Assembly: GCF_037975245.1 (NCBI RefSeq)
Contig: NC_092580.1
Location: 12,989,501 to 13,053,500, forward strand
Reading direction: 5' to 3'
From: Apostichopus japonicus
Taxonomy: Eukaryota; Echinodermata; Holothuroidea; Aspidochirotida; Stichopodidae
DNA: 64,000 nucleotides
In this document: positions 27,001 to 38,458 of the stretch, piece after piece
How positions within the stretch are numbered: the stretch's first letter is position 1
How the letters are laid out: the number at the start of each line of letters is the position of its first letter
The notes under the pieces: model-generated
Told to the model about the DNA's origin: nothing
What the model saw: the letters and a program-made list of their open reading frames with translations, nothing else
Databases searched by the model: none
Position numbers and translations under genes: made by a program

Positions 27001-30000
27001 CTATAAAGGGAACAGACAGATGTTTATCAGTACATGCATAGAGTTACTATCTTATTTCTGAAGAGTGCCACCATTCCTCAGTTGTTGCCATGTGTTCACA
27101 TTGGGGTGCTTGCTGTCTTGATCCTAGCAGGGTGATCCTCGGAGACAGAGTGAATAAACACAATAGAGAAAGCAGATGTAATGGACGGATGGGACCGACT
27201 CGATAATCACCTAAAGTTGAAAATATGAATATATTAGAGATGAACAAGTATTAATGAATCACAAGCAGACAAAAGGGAAGATGATAGACAGTGAGAAATG
27301 GAAAGAAAATTGATAAATGAGATTTCTAAATAAAATAAAACCTGTTAGCAAACTGCTTATCCACTAGAGAGCCTGTGTAAGAGAATGTGTAAAAGTAAGT
27401 TGGCCTGATGTTTCGATCCTAGCAGGATCTTCTTCAGAGGCTAAATGACAAGTAACAGAAGGGACAAAAACACGCACAGAATACAGACAGGTTAATGAGC
27501 AAGGTGAACACAAAGAGATAGATGTAAGGGGATTAGTAGACAAGGGATGGAGAGAAGTTTTGCCCTTCTGTTATTGTTACTTATCATTTAGCCTCTGAAG
27601 AAGATCCTGCTAGGAAATGTCAGGTTAACTTACCTTTACACAAAAATTTCTGTATGCTGAGATAAGTGTAAGAGACAGAGATAGACCAACGGAGGTTAAG
27701 GACTGGAAGTCAGCTAAAGGAATAATAGGGGGTTAGAACAAGCAGAAAACAAAATATGTGTACAAAAATGAAAATATGTTGATGAATAGCGATAGTGATA
27801 CAAATGGACTATGCATGTTAAGAAATGAATGGAGGAGGGGTAAGGCAAATGGGGAGGAGAAAGAGATTGTTCCCTGCTTGGATGTTCAGGCCATGTTGTT
27901 GCATGGGGGCAAGGCATTGGGCATCAATAGTCTTTCCCTCGTTAAGATGAAGGCTTTCATAACGGTCATCTAACATGGTTGATGTACGAGTGTAAAATCA
28001 TATTGGAGGTAGTGTGGATCAGGTCAGTAATGTTGCAGGGCCGTCCAACTGGAGTTTCAGACCTTAGAGAGGTGACCGTAGATCTCTGGCTAAAGATGGG
28101 TGGGTCTCTCAAGAGTTTTAATTTTTTTCCTGGATTACATTTTTAACTTTCTGCTTCACAGGTGACTTTTAATAATAAAAAATTTAAAAAATATTTAAGG
28201 TTGGAACTGTGGAATCTGGTTGTTTAATTTTCTTTCTTTCTTTTTTCTTTTTATCTTTTTTTTTTGGTCTGTCAGGTTCAAGCTACACCTGCAATGAAAG
28301 CCATCTTCAAAAGTGTCCGAAAAGGAAGAAAAACAAAGTAAGTTAATACTGCTGTGACTTAAACGTTAATAGTCGCTTAACTGTTATTTGGATTTCTGGG
28401 TATGGGAAATTCCCTTGGAGCATTAGCGACATATATAAAGATTACCCGTCACGAAAAAGGCTGTAAAATTCAAAATAATTGCTTGATTTCCCTTGAAATA
28501 GTCTCTACATGGAGGCTACCATCTTGTTAACAGCACTGAATTGTTATTTCACCCACTCTGTTCAAGGGGCCTGTAGAAGGTAGCATTTCTGAATAAAAAA
28601 AGCAGGGCATTCTTAGGCGCATCACCCTACACACGCACACTAGTGTCAGTGACCTGTGTTTGAAATGCTTTGATTTTAGCAACAGATGCCTGCCATAAGT
28701 ATGTATGTAAATCTTCTACACAAACAAGGTGGGCTATAAGTCCTATGCCCTATACAAAATTTAATAGTATCCCAGATACATGGCCGGCCCCCTTGTTCCC
28801 TGCAACAGTAACTTGTACAAATCAACATAAGTGAATGAAATCTGTTTTGTGCCGAAGGGGTTGAAGCATTTCAGAGACGCATTCATTTTTTTTTTTTTTT
28901 GGACTCTACTGATAACTTTGAACAGTTTTACTCATCATTTAATTCATCATTTTAATCATTTCAAGTAATTTTGTCCAAATGAACCATATCCAAATTGTTA
29001 CATTGATTCCCACCAGGAATGACTTTATATTTGTCAGATACAAATCGAAGCATTCCTGCCCCCTATGTTGTCAATGCAGGTCTCCTGGTATTTTGCATAA
29101 ATTTGCATATTTAATCAAGCATTCATGTGGAGTTGGTCAACATCAATCGGGCAAGAAAGGGTAAAATATTCATATCATGCTAACTTCTGACCATTTCGAT
29201 CAGATTCCTTATAGATCAGGATGATAGTTATAAAAGACTAGAAACAAAGCAGCTACTCACTCAGCTTGGTATCCAACATGGTTTCCATGTATAATTCCTG
29301 CTTTGTAATTCAACAGAAAAGCCAGGTGCTTTGTCATTTGTCTTTGCCCTTCCATTACAGATAATTTCTTGTCAATCTTGTGGGGGAACTTTTACTCAAA
29401 CTTAAATTACAAAACTATAAAGACAACCCCCTCTTAAATTTTTGTTTTCTTACACTGTTAGTTAATACACATTTAGAAATTCAGTACTAAAACAAATAAA
29501 CTATGACATTTTGTTTTTTCTAGTATGATGTAGTAAAATCCTGAAATTGTCAAGAATTGACCAACAAAAATGATATTCTATAATTGAGATGAAACTCGAT
29601 TATACATTAAAAAGTAGTGTATCGTTATTTGATTTTTAGTATCGAATAGTTAGTCAAAACTTGAGCAAAATCAACCCTTAAAAGCTTTTCTTTCCTGTTT
29701 TCTTTGTTTATGACAGAATCCATAAACTGCTCATATTGGTATAATTTTAGTGGCTTGCATACATACAGCTGTATATGAAATTACTACTTAGGCTAATAGC
29801 GAACCACAAAGTGTTTTTTTTTTGCTTTTTGCCAGAGGTTGATAACCTCATCTCAGTCTTTGATACTATTTTTTATTAATTTTTTGTTGTTGCATAAAAC
29901 AGGTTGCTTTGATACAGATAAGCTGTAAATTACAACCAAATATCAAGTTGTAAATAAGCGATATAGTGTAATTTCTCATATCTACTGGAGGTCATGTGTA

Positions 30001-33000
30001 TATTACATATCATATCTCACCTTCCAGCCTACAATGGAAAATCTTTGATATTTATGATTGGCTGGCCTTGAGTATAACTGTATCTCACCTGATCTATATA
30101 TCCATTCTTTTAAAATGATTGTATTATCTTTTTGAAGTATTTAATGAATTACAAAATTCACAAAATTTTGGAGAAATGCTTCTATTACCACTTTACATTG
30201 AAAAAAAAAATTTAAAAAAGATTAAAAATCTGGGGAAAAAAAGTTGTCAGGATGATGAACTGTCGACAATCAAACGAAAATCATTAATTACCATTTTTGT
30301 TGACGTTCATTTGCTGCCTATTAACGTCTAGGATATTTTGTGTATTTGACCGATTGCAATACTTGTGCTGAGTAGTTCGTGGTAGGTTAGTTTGGTGAAG
30401 TCGTTGACCAAATGTGGAAAGGTTTGCTTTCAAAAGCGGCATGCTTCTTTCATGCCTGGTTATATTGTTTTCTTGGTACATGTCTCCTGTTTGGTGAGAC
30501 ACCTCGTATTAATTCTATAAATACTTTAATCCATGACCTTCTGGTTCCAGTTTTTCTTTGATCAAATTAATCCCTGGGTGAGAAGAAAAGTGAAAAGAAA
30601 GCACATGCTGCTGCAATGAATTATTGATATTACTCTCTCTAATGGCCAAATGCGGGTTGCAGTGAGCCACCCCCTCCCTTCCCCCCCCCCCCCACCCCTC
30701 TGAGATCGTTTAAAGCTGCATTTTGTGTCGTCCTTGTTTTCAGTCTGGTAATAACATCCTTCATTTCAAGGGATAGGTGAAAAATGGCAGTAAGAAAAGA
30801 TAACCTGTTGCTTTAGTTCACCAAAATCTCACCAGAAATGATGAAATTAGGCATTAGCTTGCCATTGATAACAGAAGAAGATATTGCAACAAATCTGTGG
30901 GACGCAATATGTGGGACTTTTAATAAAAGGTCGAATATTCCGAATTGAAACTATAAGTGGACTGTTAGGTAGCAACAGTATGGTCATCATCATGCACATA
31001 ATTAAGATATCTTTATTCACACATTGAGGCACATCCATTTATATGTCAATTTTTTTACTGTAGATGTTTCAACCAAGACTGATATTTAAAAAAGTTCAAC
31101 ATGGTCAAAATAAAGCTTGAAGGCAGCTCTGTTTATGTATGGGATTGTCAATTTTCTAGTAGTTTCACCAAAATGTGGGTCTGTTTATAAAAGGTCAAAT
31201 TTTACAAACTGGAACTATAAGTGGACTGTTTGGTAGCAACCGTATGGTCCTTATCATGCACATAATTAAGATACCTTTATTCACACATTGAGGTATATCC
31301 AATAAAGTGTCATATTTTTTACTTCAGATGTACAATCAAGGCTGATAAAAATTTTAAACAAGCTCAAAATATTGCTTGAAAGCAGCCTGTTTGTGTATTA
31401 GATTGCCAATTTCTAGTAGTTTTACCAAAATGTGGGTCTGTTTATAAAAGGTTGAATTTTCCGAATTGGAACTATGAGTGGACTGTTTGGTAGCAACTGT
31501 ATGGTCATTATCATGCACATAATTAAGATATCTTTATTCACACATTGAGGTATATCCAATTATGTGTGATTTTTTTTACTGTAGATGTACAATCAAGACT
31601 GATAAAAAGTTCAAACAAGTTCAAAATATTGCTTGAAAGCAACTTGAATACAATTTTACATTTGAGACATCTTCCTTTTTGTTTTTTGTTTTTCTTCTTT
31701 CTGGCAAATTGATCAATAATTAGGAACTAGAATATATCATGATTAATTAATCTGTCCCTCACAGACATTTTCATAATTAGTGCGAAACACATCCAAAAAT
31801 TCAAATTGTGAAGGGAAACAAAAAAATTCACTACTTTCTTAAATCTGATGTGAAATGTGACTAAGTCAAAATGCTTTGACTATAGCAAGTATCAAAATAT
31901 TGACAAAACTCAAGACAGAAAGCTCCTTTAATGTAGAAACCACTCATTGAAACAGAGAGTGTCATGAAGCTGCATAGATAGTTGGTTATTTCCTGCTTGC
32001 CCACGGACAAGTCTCGCAAGTTTTCAAGAGTCTCGAGGAATCTGAGCCGGTTGTGTGTGTGTCTGCGTTGGCGTTCCAATATATTGATCATTTTAACTTC
32101 AGTAGGTAACAAGTTGACACAAACATTTCAGAATTTGGTTTGTAGTTTTAATCTGATAACGTATTCTCAAATTTCAAAATCTAAATCGTGTCAAAGTTTA
32201 TTTTATATCCTTATCATTTTGATCACTGCGCTGGTCAACAGTTGTGTTTTTCCTGCGATCTGTTTTTGTTAAAAGGAGGTGGGGGCGTTGGTGTTAACAT
32301 TTACATCCCATTGAAGTGGGTGGATCACATTTGTTAAACCTTTTTCTGGTGTGTTGTTCTTTATTTATTTACTATATATCAGTCATACCACTTGCTACAC
32401 ATTCATTTCTTATTTACGGCATGGCTGGCCTATAAAGAGTGGTTATTCTGTGTAAATTGTCAGATTCAAAGCACCAGGGTCGCACTCTGTACAATCATAA
32501 CTCTTGGGTCATACGCCCTCAATGACAGTTATACAAAGCCAGTTTACACGCATTCACACACCAGTAGAATCACTGTGATCGAGTGGTAAGGACTTCAGTC
32601 TGTGACACAAGATCCGGGGTTCAATTCCTACCTTCGTCTGATGAGTCCCAAAAGGACGAAACCGGTCGTGAAGTGGAATTTTTCTGGTGTATTGTTCTTT
32701 ATTTATTTACTATATATCAGTCATACCACTTGCTACATATTCATTTCTTACATAATTGAAATATAATTGAAATTGTAGTGAGTTGGATATATATATATAT
32801 ATTGCAAACTTTGCAATGTTTCAATGGAAAGATATAATTTACTCATTACCATGGAAGTATACACTGAAAGCTTGCCAAAAACGTGTCTACTTTCAAGATT
32901 CATTGACTAAAGGCTAGAAAAATGCAAGAGTAACTAACCTGGGGCACGGCTCTGGGACCAAAACCATGGGACAAGTCTGATAACTTAGGAACGACCTTTT

Positions 33001-36000
33001 AGCGGAGAACCGACGTCTGTGCTTACAAAGTATCTTTTTCAGTGCCAGTGTATTTATTCCGTTAATTATTACTTTTAACTAGGAACGCAACAAAAATTCA
33101 CATCTGCTTCAGGGATGCTGCAGGAAATAATCTGTGTGCACTACAAAACATCTTCTTTGGAGACAGATGTTTCTTTATTCATGACTAATTTTTGGATTCT
33201 TTAGTCTTCTTTAATACGTAACAATTTCTCGAGTGGAAATATGCATGTAATTGACTTCTCTGACTGTGAAGAATCACCAGACATACTTACACTTGATTAC
33301 GTATAAACTGCCCCATCATCACGGTTCGCTGAAGCTTCTAGGAGTTTCATCGGAGATGAAGTCAGAGATCAAAATTTAACCTGTGAGAAGAGAAATAAAA
33401 GGTAGATTGGTTAAACACTAGTACTTACGTAGGTCTTACCGACGAAAATAGATGCAGGGCTTTTCGTTAAGCTCGCTGTTTGATTTTTTCGTCGCAGACC
33501 AGACAGCTGTTCTCACTTTTTTCTACGTGCAGTCTGCTGTTTTGATGGTTCACTAGTCAGATAATTCAATTGTTTCAGGTAATGTTGCATAGAGTGTAAA
33601 CAAAATTTTCAAGATAATCTCCCCAGAGGGGAGATTATCTTGAAATGAAAAGTTAGTGGGGTTTTTGAAAGAAGTATAATGGTTTCCATTCATTTCCATT
33701 CTGAAAAAGTGCTGTTAACTTTACCTGTCTCCTCTCAATGGATGCACTCTGAAATCTACAAACTGTGGCCTAGGTACGGTATCAGTATCAGATTTGTACA
33801 GTATAGTCAGTATAGTCTGTTTTTTCATACTGGTCTACCTCCGTCCCTCCCTCCCTCACCCCCCCTTTTTTTTCTACTTCTGTGCCATTGTCAATGAATT
33901 TCAAAGAAGTAGAAGAAGAATGGAGTTTCCTCATCTTTATTCAGAATAGATGAAGGTATTTTTTTTAGCAAGAAACAGCACAAGGAATCATGTATTTGGT
34001 ACTACATAGCAAAGGGTTATGCAAAAAATAACCAACTTGCTCAACAAATTCAAAAACTCACACTGGAATTTTTTTTTTTTTTTTTTTTAGAATAGAACAT
34101 TGCTATTTATCAGTATTTCATGATATACAAAAATTGGAAAACTCAAAAAGTGCATACAGCATGCAAAAATTAATTTTCCCTGCAGAAACAAAAAGTGAAT
34201 GAAGCCCTCCAGAGCTTTTGGAATATTATTTATCCAAGCAAAATATCGGTATATTAATAGTGTACAGTGAACGTTATCTAATAGTCAACTGTTTTTGCAT
34301 TGATTATTAGCTTGCAAAGAGTTAGAAGCCATATATATTGCTTTAAGTATAGAGATATCCTTGACCATTACTGTCAGACAGGTGCACCCTAATGTTAATC
34401 AATCCCTATGAAGGACATCTATATACTCTTACAATACATAACATTGATTATTTGAACCTTAATTAAGTCTCTTTTCAGGAGAAGTTTTAGAAAAGGTCAT
34501 TGCCATCACTGCCATACCATCAGTTTTAATTTTTTTTTTTTTAACTCTTTGAGCTTATTGAAGAACTAAGGTAATATGGGTGCCCCATATGTCAAAGAGG
34601 ATCCATTTGTGATCCGTGTACTATTACCAGTTGGGATGAGGCACAAAGCAAAAAAAGAGTAAAATCAGAAATGTTTGATATTTTGTGGAGGAGTAGCTAC
34701 AGTAGTCGTTCAATAGACTGGTGACATGTTGTAGAGATACGTAGTTGATGTTATCTTTTACTGTGCGTCAATCTTATTTTGAATTTCCATGCATGGAAAA
34801 CATAGTACTGTAGAGAGTGTGCACAGTGAGAATTATTTTTGCAATCAGCAATGACAGTAAATGTTTGGTAGGAAGGAGAGAGGAGGGGTAGAGGCAGGAA
34901 GAGTAAAGGCGGTAAATTTGTAGGTAAAAAAGATATAGAGAATGACTTACATGGCTGGGCATAGTGCATGGGTTTTTCTTAAATCTCTAAAGAGGATTGC
35001 ATAATCATACTTGTATTAACAAACTTGCAGACTCCCCCCCCCCCCCACCCCCCGAAAGAAAGTATGGCAGAGAGAATCTTGAATTGCTTTAAGAGTCTGT
35101 TTCATTTCAATATATATCTCTTCAAACTTTGCAAGAAAGTAATGAGTTTTACTTATCACATTATCCATGGATGGAGGTTACGTTCGTTGATTGTGTCTCG
35201 TAGAGCTCGTATTTGACTGTGGGGTATTGCAGACGTTCATTACGCGCATTCTTTATAAATAAATTATTATGCAATCACAGCATTGATAATATCCAGCAAA
35301 ATGCCTCAGACAAGCTTCTGTAGCCAAATATGTTATGAGGTCCCCAGTGATTGGCTTGATAATTATGAAAATAAAAGTTTGTAAAAAATATGTATTGAAA
35401 AAAAAACTTCGTCTAAAGCCTGAAATATGTTTCATGATGATAGTCTACAGAGCAAAGCAGAAACTAAAGATATATTGCAATTTAATATATAATATTTGTG
35501 TTTAATATTTATGCGACTGTTGTTTTTTTATGTGCATCTTTGCTGTCCTTTGTCGAAGATTATGCTTTCTCTTTTCCGTTATTACGAGTCTTTAAAGAAG
35601 TATAAACACCATCTCATAAACCTCATTGAATTATCGGCTGTCATAGCTGATTGTTAATGGGTGGGGAAAGATATCTTAAAATATATAATCATAAGTAAAT
35701 TGCGCCAAGAACGATAACAATAGTGCCAAAAAAACAAATGACAGTTTTGCCATTGAAAAATAAAACAATATATATTAATTGTGTGGGACACTAAATCTTA
35801 TGTACTCTGGTACTAAAATCACTAGAACTAAAAAATCAGTTGCTTATAGGGAGTAGCCAAATTGCTTGATCCTGACCATTCTCAAATACAGGAGTAAGTC
35901 CAATGATGTGTATACATGGCTTTGTGTGACAAAGTGATCCAAATTTTTGTTACAACTCAACACAAGAGCAGACCCTCTAAATTTGCTTAATTACTGGGCT

Positions 36001-38306
36001 AAACGGCAGTGAATTTTTGCTGTTTGCCTGTAATAAATAGAAGCTCTTGCAGTCTTCTGCCAGTGGACATTAAGAACATAAACAGATGAAATCTCCATAA
36101 ACAAACCATCAGTCAAAGAAAAGGAATGATTTTGACCGTACCTGACAAAAGTCTCTTATTACTACATATTATCAACAAATTGTATTACCAGGGCGGCTCT
36201 GGAAAGCCAGTACAGTGGTATTAAACTGAAAGTGTGTTGCAATTCAGGAAAATGCCAGTGAGACCTCAAGTTTAGTCAGTAGATTTTCTAAGCCATTGCT
36301 GTTTTTTAGAAAAGTGGGCTAAAATTGGGCTAAAAATAGGCTAGAAAAAATGCAGCTTATATTTAAGTTTGTTACACCATTGGGCCCCCCTCTCCTGTCC
36401 CTCTCCTACACACTTTCTAACAGCTGCCTTGTGGCCACATGTACTAGAGTACTTGTAACTGTGATATGTCAAGCGCTTCTCTGTGTACATGAATAAATTT
36501 AAACTCTTGTATTTACACGTTTATACTGACCCATCAATGCAGTACCATCTCTCTCGTCCGGCGAACGGTCTCCGAGAGGAATTTTTGAGGAGAAAAAGTA
36601 GTCAACGTTTCTGATACACATGAATTGACATTCACAAGGAATTGCGTACAGTATCTTTATGTATGGAAAGTTAGTGCAGTTAGAAATCGAGCAAACATAC
36701 GTTTGTGTTTGTTTGTAGTTATGGTTACGACCGGGAATAGTTTGTTAACAGTGGAGATTTGTACTTGATTGTAGAGAGGTATGATTCTGTAGGCATCATC
36801 ACTATTGAGAGGCGATGATCGCACAAGGGAGTTAGATCTGAATTGCTCTTGGGAGGATCCACCAGGATCCCTAACATTGCAGATGTAGACAAAATTATGA
36901 TGATGATTATGATTATTTTACATATTTATCACATGGAATTGAATGTGTTATACTTCCCTTCGGCTGCTAAGAAGGAGAAACCCATTCCTTCTTTAATGTC
37001 TCCCCCCCCCTTCCTCCCTCCAAGAAATACTCTGATAATGAGTGTTGTATTGCTTATGGTACAACCTTCATCATTAAAACTATATCCCAAATGGAATTAA
37101 TGCTGTAGCTCAATACTGAGCAATCATTTTGCAACAGTTTCAAGGTGCTTCACGACTAGTCCAGTCACTTTACAATAAAAAATAAATTGTCCTTTATCCA
37201 TGAATATTTATCCAAAGTATCACTTTGTCAACTTTCTCCCGAGGTGATCATGTTCCTCGTTCAATAAAAATTCCTTCTCCTTTCCTATATTTTTTTGCTC
37301 CTATTTTTCTTTATTTAATTGTAATAACCTGTTTTAACCCTCTCGCCAGTCCATTAGCGTAAGAACCCACAAGGCATAAAAGACGTCCGTCCGATCAGAG
37401 TTAATGAGCTGTGACGCACGAGTGCACGTATTTTACTTGATGTTTATATGAAATACTCTGTCAGTCATGTGTTAATTTGTAGGTTTTTGTAGGTCACACA
37501 ATCTTTATTAAATTTATTAAAACTATAAAAAAAAACCCATCTCTACACGGGATATTAAGAAAAACTGGGCGATAAGATAGGCAGTGCTCTTCTTCCTTAT
37601 GCTTGTAGAGCAACATTCCGCAAACCGTGGAGTGCGGGCCCAAATGTGGGTAGCAAAAACCTGTCTGGTGGGTCACAGGATTTTCCAGATGTCAGCAAAT
37701 TTACAGTTTTCGGAGCTTGCTGGTGAAGAAATCAATGACAGTTACTTTTGAACAATGGGACCAGCAATGTCATCCAAGCTAACATTCTGAGCAGCGTGGA
37801 CTCTAGCGGGTGGGTGTCTGGTGGGTCTTGACGCAGTCCTCATGGAAGATACTAGGTCTAAAATTTTCCAGATCGCTGTTGTTGAAATGATTCAGCAAGT
37901 CATATCATACGATAACTAACAAGGGCGCACAATCTTATTCAAAGCAGCTTATTGAATGTCACAACATTATTTTTAGTTTGCTGTCTCCATCTCACAACAG
38001 ATGGTGTCAATCTTGAGAAGAAAATCTCCATTAGAATCTTTTTCTAACAAAAAGAAGAAGCATAACATGTCAGTGACACTTTGAAAAAACTGAGTTCTAC
38101 TTCACCTCCATAACAGATGTAATTACATGTAGCCTAATTTGCATGTAGGAATCGGGGCAGAACTTTTGTTGACGTTGTCCACAACTGTTGCAAAAACTAA
38201 TTGAAAACCAAAACCATAAATGACACACCTATATTAAGAGGATATTATTAGATCAGATACAGTATAAAGAACAGAATTATTATAGAAACCAATATATATG
38301 TATATA

Positions 38307-38343
<37 letters not shown>

Positions 38344-38413
38344 ATATATAGTTGTCTGATGATCGCTAAACGCGTGAAACTCCGAGTTACAACTACTAGT
38401 GTTCCACTAGTCT

Positions 38414-38458
<45 letters not shown>

